From contig NC_085137.1 in assembly GCF_035046485.1 (NCBI RefSeq), forward strand, positions 16,521,346-16,585,345: a stretch of DNA of 64,000 nucleotides. Direction: 5' to 3'. A model generated the notes under the pieces. It worked only from the letters and a program-made list of their open reading frames with translations. It did no database searches and was not told the DNA's origin. This stretch comes from Aedes albopictus (Eukaryota; Arthropoda; Insecta; Diptera; Culicidae). The translations under genes and the position numbers were made by a program. Position 1 is the first letter of the stretch, and every line of letters begins with the position of its first letter. Positions 1-12,038 of this stretch are shown here, in pieces.

Positions 1-504
1 TCAGGGCTACCTTTATATACATCATTACAGACTTCTTTAGAATTTTGGACATTTCTTCAAAAATTTAAGCAATGATTTTTTTTTCAAAGTTCTTCCCTGG
101 AGTTTTTTTTTTTTAGAAATTTCACTAAAATTTCTCTGAAAATCCTACAATTTACAATCTTGCAATTCTTCGAAGTGTTCCTCTAGGAATTCCCAGAGAA
201 ATTCCTTCAGGGATTCCTGCAAAAATTAATTCAAAGATTAAATTTGGAAATTGATTCTGTGGTATCATCAGCAATATCTCCCGGGATTCTTTCAGAGATT
301 CCTACAGAAATTGCGTCAGACATTCCTCCGAGTATTGGTTTTTCAGAGGTTCTTACAGAAATTGCACAAATATTACTGTACAAATTCTTGAAAAAAAACC
401 TGAAATATAATCTAAAGAAATCTCTGGTTAGAAACAATAAAAAATGCTAGAGGAATTCTTTTGAAAAATAAAAAGATTTTTTTGAAGGAATCTTTGAAAG
501 ACTA
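1..504. repeat. Degenerate low-complexity AT-rich DNA
   Basis: AT-rich sequence built from imperfect reiterations of short words such as 'attcctncagngattcc' and 'aaattcttc'. The same texture recurs at about 1.27-2.0, 3.2-4.05, 28.0-31.0, 38.0-38.85, 47.2-48.8, 57.5-59.7 and 61.35-62.05 kb. Open frames here are short and repeat-driven, and no gene is supported. The texture is typical of Aedes intergenic and intronic DNA (inference). Confidence 0.6.
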
Positions 505-1268
505 CACCAAAACCTCTATTTAGGTAATGAGTCGGGACTGCCTAAATAGAATTTTTACCTAAATGGATTCATTACCTAAATGGATTCAGTTTATTGCCTA
601 AATAGAATATAAGGTTGCAAAGAAGTTTTAGAAGGGAGAGTTACTGGGATATTTAAAGGAGGTCATGCGGAGTTTCAGATGGCTTTTAAGGAGTTTCTGG
701 AGGGGATGGGTTTCAGAAGGGGAGGGGCTTCAGGAGCGTTTTCGGGGGTTTTGGAGAGTCTTAGATCAGAATTATCATTCATATGACTAGCTGGACACGA
801 AACACGAAAAACCCTGCAAAATTCCGCCAGACTGAAAAAAATATTGAATGTTGGGTCAAAATCGGGTCAAGTTTTATCGTATGTTGGGCCATTGTTGGAC
901 CAACATCGAACATCTGTTGGGTTTGGTGGCCAAAATAAAAACAGGTGAATGATAGGTTGATGTCGGGTTTGACGTCATCAATGCTGGAGCTGATATCAAT
1001 TGAATGATGGAAGGATGGTTGCTTATCTCAATTTCAGCTGGAGATGACGCTGAATAGTGGAACTTTTCAACACTGCATGGAAGGGGGGGGGGGGGGGGGG
1101 TTTAGGGCGCATATCTCCACATTGCATCCCCCTCCCCTCCCCCTTATCCCCTTAACACAACTCAAACTGATCTGAACACAATCAAATTCCATTTAGATAA
1201 CGTTTCCTAAATGGAGGAACCTAATAGATTTAACCTAAATGGATCCTACCTAAATGGAGGTTTGAGTG
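505..1268. mobile_element. TIR DNA element, TA-flanked, non-autonomous
   Basis: The ends are inverted: the left end reads caccaaaacctctatttagg and the right end, reverse-complemented, reads cactcaaacctccatttagg. TA sits directly outside each end (503-504 and 1269-1270). Subterminal copies of 'ctaaatgga' and 'ctaaatagaa' cluster at 490-610 and 1185-1260. The interior has no transposase ORF and contains an 18-19-base poly-G run near 1083. A TA duplication suggests the IS630-Tc1-mariner superfamily, but family assignment needs a library search. Confidence 0.55.
1083..1101 (+). repeat. Poly-G homopolymer
   Basis: About 18-19 consecutive G residues inside the TIR element, followed by a C-rich stretch (about 1128-1152). 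Likely slippage-prone and hard to sequence. Confidence 0.8.
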
Positions 1269-2310
1269 TACCTAGAAGAACTGGAGAACTCTCTGGAAGT
1301 AAGGAATAGATTTTGCAGTAATATCGTAGTTGCTTTGAGGTCCTTCGAAGAAATTCCCGAAGCATCACTGAACTTTATGAAAGAATCCCAGACGAAAGGT
1401 TTAAATAAATCGTAAGGAATACCTGGAGGAACTTCTAGAGAAATACCTGTAGGAACATTCACGAGAATCTCTTGAGTGTTTTAAGAGGAATATCTAAGAA
1501 TATATCTTAGAGAATCCCTGAATATATGGAGTAAAATATGCAGGAGTCAACCAAAATAAATTCCAACAATAATTTCTTAAAAGGTTACTGAATTTTTTGA
1601 ATTCTAAAGAAAAACCCTGGAAGAATCTCTGAAAGAATCTCCGAATCTATGTAAAAAATGCACCTTTTGAAAAAAATCTTTGGAAGAATTCTTGAAATAT
1701 TCCTGAAGAAATCTCAAAAGAAAACTTCTGGAGGAAATTCCGATAATAATACGGAGGAATTTTCTTTAGAATTTTTTTAAAAAGTACATGAGAAGATAAA
1801 CATTCTAAAATTATTCTCGGAGGAATCTTCAGAGTTTTTGCCAAAAAGGAAAACCTGCAAGAATGCCCCTTTCGCGATAATTACGGACAAATTTCATGGG
1901 ATAAATTATTGATGGGGGGATTTTTTAGCTAAGTTTTTTTCCATGAGAACACTGTGTTTTTTGCTTCCCCGCTTTCTCGATTTTGCCGCGTTTCTGCCTT
2001 TTCTCTCTGATCTTACATGACCAGGATGTTTTTTACCTTTTCTGTTTAAATTCCCTTTTCCGATTATTTTTTCTTCTTTATCTACTCTTTTGCATTCGTC
2101 TTCCTTGTATTCCTTGCCCTCCCTTTTTTTGTATTCCCAATCTGCTTTATCTTACCCTCCATCTCTATTCAATTTGTCACCTCAGCGTTTCTATCTACTA
2201 TGTCTTCCCTGCCTTTTCTAATGTTGTCTGCTCTATATCCCCTGCCTTTTTGGTCTTCTATACTTTTCCTATAGTTAATTTTATCTATTGGCGGATCGAC
2301 TGAGAAGTTT
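1269..2310. other. No gene seen; low-complexity then pyrimidine-rich DNA
   Basis: First half is degenerate 'gaagaattcctg' low-complexity sequence. From about 1960 to 2280 it becomes strongly T/C-rich on the plus strand ('ttttctctctg', 'ccctcccttttttt'). The 106-codon frame at 1983-2303 is a by-product of that bias: in the duplicate near 31890 it is shortened by a frameshift. Confidence 0.6.
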
Positions 2311-2433
2311 ACTGTTGGAATTAAACGGCTACGCAGTCTTCAAAGCGGAAAACGAAGTTTATTGTTTGCCCGACGTTTCGACACTGGGGTTTTGTGTCAT
2401 CTTCAGACTGCGTAGCCGTTTAATTCCAACAGT
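2311..2433. mobile_element. Fold-back element with hammerhead-like core (Penelope-LTR-like)
   Basis: Inverted ends of about 30 bp begin actgttggaattaaacggct on both strands and bracket about 60 bp. The unique part read on the minus strand contains CTGAAGA, a GACAC/GTGTC stem, GAAA and the ACGT-C string. These are the conserved pieces of a hammerhead ribozyme as found in Penelope-like element LTRs. A second copy sits at about 32218-32340, and only the right half survives next to the intact retroelement at 37304. Confidence 0.6.
2372..2406 (-). ncRNA. Hammerhead-ribozyme-like motif
   Basis: On the minus strand the order is CTGAAGA, stem II strand GACAC, a 9-nt loop, GTGTC, then GAAACGTC. CUGANGA and GAAA match the hammerhead core, and the self-complementary ACGT could form a minimal (possibly dimeric) stem III, as described for Penelope-type hammerheads. 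Stem I pairing immediately outside the core looks weak, so activity is uncertain. Confidence 0.45.
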
Positions 2434-4160
2434 TATTTTTATCAGTATTTAGCGCTTTGTTCATCGTATCTGTTGTTATGTTTTAGTTTTTTCTGCTATC
2501 TTTATCTTCTTTGTCTGTTCTGTTTTTTCTATCTCCTTTATTTGAAAGCTCCTGAAACACCAGTGAAATGCCCTGAAACGCCCCTGAAAATTCTTGGAAC
2601 ACTCTTGAAAATCTTTGCAACACCCTAGAAACTGCCTTCAATCCCATTACACAACGTATAACTGAAGATCCCAATGAAATAGAAGAATAGTTTCTTCGGC
2701 AAATTTATTCCTCAGGCTAATAAGTATCTAACAAGGGCAACCTTGGTTCCAAATTCGTCCGTTAGGCCACGGCGCCGGTGTCAAAAATATCAAACCTCTG
2801 TATCTTAGAATCTGATGAGATAGATTGATCCCGTCTTCGATAAAGTTGTTCAGCAAGTTAAGAACTGAAGAAACTAGAATTCATGGTTTGTGATTTACCC
2901 GCTAGGTGACTCCTAGAATCAAAAACAAAAATCAAACACGTATATCTCAAAACTGTAATGAGCTAGAAGTGCGACAACGCAACGGTGACCTTGGTTCGAG
3001 ATTCAAATTTGTTCAGCAAGCTAAAAACTATTCGACAATAGCCTTAGACTTGGTTTCGTGAATTATCCGATAGGTGGCGCCTGATGTCAATTTCTAATCT
3101 GTATATCTCGAAACTCTAATGAGCTAGAAGTATTCAGCTGTTGAAGAACTATCTAGCAACGGAGGCTTTAGTTCGCGATTCGTTCGCTAGGCGGTGTAAC
3201 CGTCAAAAATATTCAAAACTTCCAGAGTATTTGGAATTACTTCTAGGGATTTCTCGAGGGGTTTCTTAGGGGTTCAGCCAGAGTTTCCTCCAAGAACCAC
3301 ACACCATCAAATATTGATTCAGGTATCCCTGCAAGAATTCCCCCAGGTATTCTTCCTGGGATTTTTCCAAGTATTTCACCAGAGATTCCTCCACAAATTG
3401 CCTGTAAAATTTTCTCCTTAGGGATGCCACCTTGTGTGAAGAACTAGCATAAGTTAAAATTCACGAAAATAAAAAGGAATAAAAAAGGGATGCCACCAGG
3501 TATTTCTACAGGAATCCCCTAGAGATTGGACCAGCAATTCTTAAGGATGCCTTTATGCACTTATTCAGCAATTTTTCCAGAGGTCTCCCTCAAGACATTT
3601 ACCAGGCTGTCCAAGGTGTTCCAGATCATTCCATAGATTTCAGTGGAGATAAGTAATTCCTCCAGATATTTTCTCAGGTATGCGTTAGGGATTTCTCCTA
3701 GAGTTTTCTCAATCTCAAGAATTCCACTAGAGATTCCTCCTGAAGTTCCTCCAGAGATTTTTCCTGGATATTTCTCCATAGATTGCTCTGGAAATTCGAT
3801 CAAGGATTTATCCTGGTACTCCTCCAGGGATTCTTCAGGGATTACAGTTACTCTAGTGATCCTTTCAGGAAGTTCACCGGAAATATTTCCAGAGATTGCG
3901 CATGGAATTACTCAAGGAGTCTCTCAAGAATTTTCTTCTAGGATTTATGTAGGGGCTCTATCTAGAATTCCACCAGGGATTCATCCAGGAACTTCTATAG
4001 GGATTTTAACAGAGGTTTTTTTTGGGAAGTCTTCCAGGGTTCCATCGCAAGTGTATAGGAGATTTATATCTAAGCTGAAAATAGTTAAAGTTGTGAAAGA
4101 CACAACCTGTTGGGATGGATTCGAATCCAGTTTGACTATTTATTTATTTTATAGAATCGT
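2434..4160. other. No gene; repeated 'regulation-free' and low-complexity DNA
   Basis: 2434-2700 is T-rich then C/A-rich. About 2700-3220 holds three to four diverged repeats with 'atatctcaaaactgtaatgagctagaag' logic and 'ccgctaggtg' words, spaced roughly 180-190 bp. 3220-4050 is the 15-bp-style 'attcctccagagat' low-complexity DNA. The 178-codon plus frame at 3643-4179 is made of these repeats ('IPPEVPPEIFPG') and is not a gene. Confidence 0.55.
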
Positions 4161-4235
4161 AGCTTGTTTTGTGGCTTAGTGGGTTGAAACGCCGGACTAG
4201 CGATACGGATTCGTGGGTTCCCACCAAAACAAGTG
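4160..4235 (+). repeat. tRNA-like (SINE-head-like) sequence
   Basis: Contains an A-box-like tggcttagtggg and a B-box-like gtgggttcccacc about 45 bp later, as in a decayed tRNA-derived promoter. The T-arm is imperfect and no acceptor stem closes, so it is not a functional tRNA. The duplicate lies at about 38960-39035. Confidence 0.4.
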
Positions 4236-4256
4236 GTATTTTTTTTTTTCAAATAC

Positions 4257-4305
4257 TGTTCAACAATAGGTAGTGTTCAACAATAGGTAGTGTTCAACAA
4301 TTGGC
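4257..4305 (+). repeat. 17-bp tandem repeat, variable copy number
   Basis: 'tgttcaacaataggtag' occurs twice, followed by a partial third copy ending in 'ttggcgg'. The duplicated unit B (about 39050-39085) has one full repeat fewer, so this is a replication-slippage site between the two units. Confidence 0.75.
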
Positions 4306-5021
4306 GGTTACCCTACTTCCTGATTTTATCCGTTGGCCGACAGATGAGCAATAGGCAAATACGTATTCCTGATAGTTCTTACCTGAAAATAAAAAAAGAG
4401 AATAAACATTATCAGAATATACTCGTATAAACACATTGCTGAAGGGAAGATAATAAAACTGCTCAAGACATCCACCAACCCGCATCAACAACCGGGTAAT
4501 AAACAACGATGGGAACAGATCATTTACGAGTGGCCGCACGCAATTGAATAAAGTGTAATTTGCCATAGCCAAAGTTTTCGTTTTTTTTTCTCTCTCGCTC
4601 GCATTTTTCCGAGTAGCTAAACAGTTTTTTTTCTGCTGAGTCAATTGTAGCTCTTGGTGCTACGTTAGGTACAATGTTTCTGAATTTGGCACCGTATCTA
4701 GGACGACGAATACCAAGACGTCTGCCAAGACGGTGAGCACGGGCGGCGGAAATGAGTGAATTCATGAATAAGAATGGCGTTGAGGATGTGGCATTTGGGA
4801 TTGCGTTTCTCGCGGTAAAGTTGTTGCTTGAGCTGTTTCAATGTGTTTTTTTTTGCTGACGTTTTGGAGATTTATGATTTGGAGAAATCGCGTTTATTTG
4901 CTCGAGCAAAAGTGGTAACGTCGGGAAAGGTATGTAAAGAATTTCATAGCACCATATATCCTACATCTACCTACTACATGTACGCAACAGAAACACATGT
5001 TCAATCAACAACTTGATGTTC

Positions 5022-5096
5022 CGGTGAGAATCGAACCCATGACTGCTTCTTCGCTAGATAGGCGTATATTTTACCTCCAAACTACGGACTACTTAA
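5022..5096 (-). repeat. tRNA-like sequence (SINE-head-like)
   Basis: The reverse strand has 'tccgtagtttggagg' (A-box-like) followed by 'atgggttcgattctcac' (B box and T-arm). It resembles the better-preserved tRNA-like modules at 22.6 and 23.4 kb. No acceptor stem forms. The unit B copy (about 39828-39905) keeps about 30 bp just before it that this copy has lost. Confidence 0.5.
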
Positions 5097-5199
5097 ATAT
5101 CTCCATCACCATGATCAGAGAATTCTTCACTTAAAACATGTTTTTTTGTTTGTCTGTATTAAAGCATGCTCTTAATCTAACTTTGGCAATCTGACTTTC

Positions 5200-6870
5200 A
5201 TGAAATTTTCAACTCCCACATCAAACCTCAGCTGAGCTGCTAACGACGATAATGATGATTGTGAGGGAGGGCAGCGAACGCAGCCACGAAGATGACGGTG
5301 AACGACCAGACAGCCAGCGACTCACACTTAATTCGGACATAAATCCGAGACGCGACCACTACTACCACCGGTTGCCTGGTTGGCATTCAATTTCTCCGGA
5401 TTTAGAAGCTTTAAAACTCTCCGTCTGGGGCTCACTGAAGCAAAAGTTGCTGATAAAGAAGTACCAAATCTTGTTTCCCCCGGAACAGGCAAGGATCATT
5501 GGCGTAGCTAGAGGGGGTGTCGCAAGCTCACAACATAATTTATGAAGAAAATAAATAAGAAATTAGGGAATTACATTCTGAAAGACGATAAGACGATGTG
5601 GTGTCCAAGTGAGTTCCAAAACCATTCGGACCCAGGAAACTCTGGACCTAGCTACGCTAGCTCCAAGGGGCAGGAAATTTTGCCCCAAAATCGACGGAAA
5701 CACAACACAAAGCGAACTGGCGTTTGATTTTGTTTATTTGTTGCTGAATATACCGTCCCTCTTATGTATTTCTTTATCATCATGAAGAAAGCTGGCAGGA
5801 AACTTTGGAGGCGACATTTTTCCTCAATCCACGTGATTTGAGCAACCGGGATTACTCGCCACCCCCTCCCGAGCCCAACACGTGCAGTGGAGTGTGAATC
5901 GATCGGGCAAAGAAATTCCGACGACGACGACACCGGGATAAACTTTCTGCCGACTCGCATAGATCTCCTCCAGATTTCGGTGCCGAAATCTGAGAAATTC
6001 AATTCTCTCTTTCGAACAAAGTCTATAGGATTTCAGTTCCAGATCCTCCCGGAAAGCCAGGCCCGGTCGGTACCGAACCATCAATAACAATGTGCAAAAG
6101 CGCCCTGAAAGCATTTTTAATACCTTTTGCGTTTTCTTCCGCTTTTCTCACTCTCGGGGGATGACGACGACGGAAAAGAAGAATGCCACCGTGGGAGATC
6201 CGATTGCTGGCCATTGAAGTTTTTCCCCGGGTCCATTTCCCCAAATGGAAAAAGGCCGAGGGAAAATGGAACCATATAACGAAAAGGAGCAGCGAAAGTA
6301 CCTCCAACCCTCGTCCGAGTCCCGGGTTGTCATCAGACCGACGTTTTTTTGAAGGACGACGGCGATTGTGTTTTTGGCACGCCGTTCAACGCGCGCGGTC
6401 GAAAATTGCTGCCCGGAAATTCGTAATCCAATTAAATGGGGCGGTCTGCTGCTGCTGGCCGGTTTTCTTCGAACCATCTGTTTCTGTTCAGTGTGCAGCA
6501 GCAGCGCGGTGGCGGTCAACCAACGATCCGGAACAGAGCGCCACCGCGTGGTAGCCTCGACACGGAATGGGACTGGCTGAAGGCTAGACGAGCCATTTCT
6601 CTGCCGTTCAAGTGCTGTTCGAGAAGGCCCTTCTGGTGGAGCTTTTTTTCCTAGGTTGGATAATCGTCGACTGCTGGTTTCCAGCGCTGCTCACTGATTG
6701 GACTAAATGGGCTCGAAAATTTGACTTTTGGAGTTTTGCTGGAGTGGTAATATGAGGATGACGAAATTACATGCAGAAGATTTAGCTAGTTTAGTGGTTC
6801 ATGGAATCGCGGAATAATTTAGTTCTGTGTTCACTGCTTTTGCAGCTGGCGTTGAACTGGCTGATCACCG
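5200..6870. other. GC-richer duplicated block, function unknown
   Basis: Noticeably GC-richer than its surroundings, with GAC/CGA and CAG runs, and duplicated at about 40010-41690. Open frames of up to 123 codons exist on both strands (for example 6183-6554 plus). Most base differences between the two copies alter amino acids in that frame, so coding is not supported. It could be an old promoter or 5' UTR region or an unrecognised element. A 'ggcgtagctag' inverted pair at about 5500 and 5655 hints at a small TIR element. Confidence 0.4.
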
Positions 6871-6872
6871 GT

Positions 6873-7265
6873 GAACGCGGTGTTTGATACTTTCAGTACA
6901 AATGAAATTGCAAACTCGCGTGTCATGCCTCGAGCATGTGTAGTGTATACTTGTCAACAACGCAATCGTTACTACACTCGGCTCTGAACCATTGGCGAAA
7001 TTAGCTTTTTCTTTTTTCTTGCTCACTCTTCTAAACAAACACGAGAAAGAGAAGGATGGAAAGGGGTACCGTGGCACCCCTTTGCATCCCGTTCTTTCTC
7101 GTGTTTGTTTAGGAGAGTGAGCAAGAAAAAAGAAAAAGCTAGATTCGCTAATTCACTGAACTAACCACAAGAGATGTATGTGCTACAACAATTGATGCAT
7201 CTGTTGAAAACCTCAACAAGAAATATGTCTATTGCTCGTTTTATTTACCGTATGATAATCATCCC
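6873..7265 (+). pseudogene. Fragment of Lian-like endonuclease domain
   Basis: 'ggtgtttgatactttcagt' and the following bases match the N-terminal endonuclease part of the intact element near 33-37 kb (residues about 55-110). The match is split by a 166-bp MITE and then resumes at 'ctgaactaaccac'. It is a short orphan piece, not part of the longer relic that starts at 7570. The unit B counterpart at about 41690 keeps only the first half. Confidence 0.7.
6990..7155. mobile_element. Short fold-back MITE
   Basis: Two arms of about 65 bp are inverted around 'ggtaccgtggcaccc', each containing 'agctttttcttttttcttgc'. ctgaac flanks both sides (6984-6989 and 7156-7161). The flanks join seamlessly to restore the Lian reading segment, so this is an insertion with a 6-bp target duplication. 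In unit B (about 41760-41860) one arm is mostly deleted. Confidence 0.7.
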
Positions 7266-7569
7266 CTCAGACAGCTCAGGCAGGTGAGACATTAACCTTC
7301 TAATACCCATCAACGCCTTTAGACGGAGTATAGTTTGAACATTTTTGTATTTTTTTTTTCTTTCCAGAATGTATGAATGATGACAGAAGGATTACATATC
7401 GGAGAGTTTTGTTGGCTCTTAAAATTTGGCTTTATGGATATCTTCAAGTAACTATACAACATTTCATCAATGGTTTTCATAAAAGTAGTCATAATTCTGT
7501 TAGTTTTAATCAGTGGCGTAGCCAGAAATTTACTCTGGAAGGGGTTTTCGTCGATCAATGATACCTTTT

Positions 7570-10500
7570 ACATTATTGGTTTCGAATTATGCGATTTACA
7601 CAGTGTATTCTGTGTATCCTCGCCTTTGGCGTTTTCCAATCGATACCAGTCTGGTTTCGTTACTGCTGTTCTTTGTTGTGCTGTTGTGATTGTAATTGTA
7701 ATTGTAACTTTATTAACGATAGCCTGCTAGTTTACACTGTTTATCAGGTCAAGGTTGTTGCGTCACGTTGTTGCGAAGAGTTTAATCTTGCCTATTTTGG
7801 GTAGTGGCTACGGTTAGGATAGCTCTGATCAATCTTCAGCATAAAAGAACAGCAACAATCAATCTTTGCAGACTTATGCAAAATGGTTCAGCCCAAGTGG
7901 CCTTGGTCCAAGAACCTTACTTTCGTAAGGGGAATTTCTATCTAGGAAGCCTTGTGAACCCGGTGTTTGCTACTTTCAGTAAACATGAAATGGAAAACTC
8001 GCGTGTCATGCCTCGAGCCTGTGTGCTTATCAACAACGCAATAGTTGCTACACTCATCTCTGAATTAACCAGCAGAGATGTATGTGCTATCACAATTGAT
8101 GTATCTGTTGGAAACCTCAACAGGAAATACGTCTATTGTTCGGTTTATTTACCGCATGATGAACCATCCCCTACGGATGCTTTCAAACAAGTCATCGCAT
8201 ACTGCACTTCAAAAGGCCTTCGGCTAATTGTTGGCAGTGATGCTAATGCTCACCATATCATCTGGGGCAGCTCAGACATTAACTTGAGAGGCTCCAGTTT
8301 GATGGAGTACTTAAGTAGTACAGATCTTGCATTACTTAACATAGGCAACCGCCCAACCTTCATGGTATCTGCTGGAGAGGAAGTGTTAGACATAACGCTT
8401 TGTTCTAGTAGAATTTGTCACGAGCTGACCATTTGGCATGTGTCAGATGAAGAAACTTTATCTGAACATCGCTACATCTTTTTTGAACATTCAAATGTTA
8501 CTTCGCAAACATTGCGTTTCAGAAATCTCCGGTCTACAAACTGGGATCTTTTTACTGATTTGGTTGCGGCCAAATTTCATGGATACTCACCATCCATCGA
8601 CACTCCAAGTGATTTAGAATCTAAATTTTAGATGATGCCGTTGACACTACAACGACCTTCATCATGGAAGCTTTTGAAGAAGCATGTCCTCTACGGTCTG
8701 TGAAGATCACAAGAGAAACCCCTTGGTGGAACTCTGATCTGGCGAAGCTCAGGAAACAATGTAAAAAGAGTTGGAACAGACGACGTTCGGCTGGATCGGA
8801 GGCTTTCAGGTCGGCTCGCAAGGCCTACCAGAAAGCTCTTCGGTCTTCTGAACGATCCGGCTAGAAAAACCTTTTTACAAATGTTTCCAGTTTCAGTGAA
8901 GTCAGTCGTTTGAATAAAATCATTGCGAAATCTAAGGATTTCCGAGTGAACGAAATTTGCTTGCCAAATGACGATCTGACTTCCTCTAATGAGGAAGTTC
9001 TGGAATGCTTATTCAGTACACACTTCCCCGGATGTGTAGATATTACATCTTCGGATGAATCTGATGTCTTTTCTTTTAGTTACGATTCCCTGACTTCGGC
9101 TCGGAGTATTGTAACTCTAGAATCGATTGAATGGGCACTAAATAGCTTTGCTCCATTCAAATCTCCTGGGGCAGATGGGATTTATCCTATTTTGCTTAAG
9201 AAAGGATTTGATCATTTCAAACATGTTTTGAAAGAACTACTTGTTTGCAGTTTTGCTACAGGGTATATTCCCAAATCCTGACGGGATATTACTGTGAAGT
9301 TTATTCCGATAGTGGGTCGTGCGTCGTATGAAGAAGCAAAGAGTTTCAAACCTATCAGTTTGACCTCTTTTCTTCTGAAATGCTTAGAACGTATTGTGGA
9401 TCATCACATCCGTGATGTTCATCTGGCCAACGTGCCTCTTCATGTGAACCAACATGCCTACCAATCTGGTAAGTCTACTGTGACTCTTTTACACAAGGTT
9501 GTTTACGATAACGAGAAAGCATTCGCTCAAAAGCAATATTGTTTTGGGTGTTTTCTTAGATATCGAGGGTGCCTTTGACAACGTGTCTTTCGATGCCATG
9601 TTGGAAGCCACACGGAGATATCTCCAATGATCTCCAATTGGATTCTAAAAGTACACAAAAACCGATATTTCTTCTTCTTGACATTGCGTCTAGCAGCGAT
9701 TAGGAAATTGAGTGTTTGTGGATGCCCCCAAGAGGGAGTCATCACCGCTTTTGTGGAATATCGTAGCAGATACGCTATTGACGCAACTCACGGTTTTCCT
9801 ACCTATGGTTTTGCCGACGACTACCTTACATTGTCAGTCGGAATATGCTCTTCAGGTAGATAAAGGTTTTTGTCGCCAATATGGCCTTTCGGTAAATCCG
9901 AGTAAAATATCTATTGTTCTTTTCACGGAAAGGCGAAACCGTAATGGTGTTCGACTTTTGCGTCTCTTTGATTATGAAGTCGATGTGACTGATCAGGTAA
10001 AGTACGTTGGAGTTATTCTTGATTCCAAGCTGTCCTGGACACCTCATATTGAGTTCAGAATCAAGAAAGTTTGTATGGTCTTTGGGGCAATGCCGGCAAA
10101 CCTTTGGTAAAACTTGGGGTCTAAAACACAAGTATATCAAATGGATTTACACAACTGTTGTTCGTCCAATATTGGCCTATGAATGTCTTGTGTGGTGGCA
10201 AAAGGGGGAAGTGAGAACGATCCAGTCAAAATTAGGCCACCTCCAGAGGATGTGCTTGATGGCGATGTCTGGAGCGTTCTCTTCAACTCCCACGACAGCG
10301 CTCGAAGTTCTCGTTGCACCACTACAAACATTCATCTCAAACAAGAAGCACTTTCTTGCACATACCGTCTATGGGTACGCGGTCTGCAAGAGGAAACTCC
10401 TGTGAACCGCAGATCAACACACAATTCGTTGTTTTAATTTTTTTGTGGATTGGGACAAAGTTGTCCTTGCTCCAAGTGATCTTACAATTGCTTGTAATTT

Positions 10501-11790
10501 TCCATATAGGACATATTCCACGAAATACTCTTCCCGGGAAGAGTGGACATGTGGACATCTGGAGAGATGTATTTCAGACGGCATCGTATGTTACACTGAT
10601 GGCTCCCTTCTTGAAGGTCGAGCAGGTGCTGGTGTCCACTCCCATGAGCTGAGGCTGCATCAATCTTATCCACTTGGTAGACACTGCACCGTTTTTCAGG
10701 CTGAAATCTTTACTCTTATGTGCGGAGTGCAATTAGCACTTCAGCAATAAGTAGGTAATGGGTAAAGTAATATACTTCTGTTCAGATAGCCAGGCTCTGC
10801 TATTGAAGCACTTGCTTCGGCCAACTCTAGGTCGAAGATAGTTATCGCTTGTCGAACTCAAATCGAGAAGCTGAACTCAGCAAACGCTGTTCACCTTGTA
10901 TGGGTACCTGGCCATTCTTCCATCGCTGGAAATGAATTAGCTGATGAGTTATCTCGCACAGGAGCATCACGTGACTTCATTGGTCCTGAGCCAGCTATTT
11001 CGGTATCTAAGTGTTGGGTAAAGCTTCAGATTGACACCTGGGCTGCCACTCGGTACAAACAATACTGGAACAGTTTGGAGTCATGTCGTCAAACTAAATT
11101 GTGCTGTACTGAGCCATCTGTAGGGGTGGCGAAGTATCTAACAAATCTGTTAAAGCAGAATTGCAGCAAATTGTTGGTAAAAGCATTGACTGGCCACTGC
11201 TGACACAGCTATCACATGACAAATATTCAGCAAGCTGATTCATTTGCATGTGATAGCTGTGAATCCGATTATGGAACTTAGTATCATTTAATATGTAACT
11301 GTCCAGTTTTTGCGCAACTGTGTTTTTCTTCAGGACGTTCTGTTGTCCTTGACCCGCTGTGGTAAAGAGCTATAGGCTCTCCTTACGCTTTATGCGTTAT
11401 TACAGTGCTCTTTTCAGGGCGTTGTTTGAACCCAATGTGGTACGCTTATGCGTATATGACGATCCTATTCCCTTACCTGTCTTTTCCCCTGTCCCATCCT
11501 TCCCAAGCAACACACATGTTATATAAAAGTTACGGCAGCGCAAGTTTTGGTTGTATAGAAGTGTATTTTACGTTATTTAAACACAATGTTAAGATTACGT
11601 CAAATAAACTTCTATACAACCAAAACTTGCGCTGTCGTAACTCTATTATAACAAGTGTGTTGCTTGGGTTATTTCCATCTCTTCTCCCACAGGTAAATGA
11701 TGAATAGGCTCGTGTTCATGGCGATGGCCCATGTTTCCCAAATGGAGGAGAACGTGCCTCTGGAGCCGACATACTGATCCCTGATACCTG
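7570..11790 (+). pseudogene. Decayed Lian-like non-LTR retrotransposon (unit A)
   Basis: Same element as the intact copy at 32777-37303, in the opposite orientation. It keeps the 5' leader, endonuclease segment (7804-8630: 'VQEPY', 'GSDANAHH'), RT segments (8910-9281, 9294-9578, 9627-10110, with 'GFADDY' near 9806) and RNase H segments ('YTDGSLLEG' near 10594, 'VWVPGHS' near 10900). Stops and frameshifts at about 8631, 8864, 9281, 9600 and 10440, among others, break the ORF. It ends in 'ctgatccctgatacctg'. No full protein can be made. Confidence 0.9.
11502..11668. mobile_element. 167-bp TIR MITE
   Basis: Inverted ends cccaagcaacacacatgtta / cccaagcaacacacttgtta with arms extending about 65 bp. 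It lies in the 3' UTR of the decayed Lian. The unit B sequence near 51901 ('catccttatttcc') is the empty site. It shows that TT is duplicated (11500-11501, 11669-11670). Confidence 0.8.
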
Positions 11791-12038
11791 AAGCCTTTCT
11801 ATTAATATCTGTATAAATGTTCAAAGAACACAAAGTTGAAGATAAGGCAGGCCAAGTTCCAGTGGGAACGTAGAGCCACAGAAAAGGAGAAGAAGAAGAA
11901 TATCTGAGATCCTACTCTAGTAACCAACAGTTCGGATGAAAGGGCAGCTTATGAGCTAAGAAGCTTGTCAGAGGATGCTTTTTAGCCTTCAGGGCAGCTT
12001 AATTTTTAAGTAATTTTGGAACTTGAAAACTCACTTAA

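Noticed and set aside
2099..2300. Polypyrimidine tract of a splice acceptor
   Set aside because: T/C richness spans over 300 bp with no exon or branch-point context, and it is duplicated in unit B as repeat DNA.
3643..4179. 178-codon plus-strand frame
   Set aside because: The protein is a translation of the 15-bp low-complexity words (I/P/E/S-rich), and the unit B copy ends 40 codons earlier through a T-tract indel. No domain.
4520..4765. Basic 81-codon minus-strand frame (R/K-rich)
   Set aside because: The unit B copy has an extra T in the homopolymer that breaks the frame.
6183..6554. 123-codon frame kept in both units (40998-41369)
   Set aside because: Length is kept, but most base differences are nonsynonymous, and a similarly long antisense frame overlaps. 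Consistent with recent noncoding duplication.
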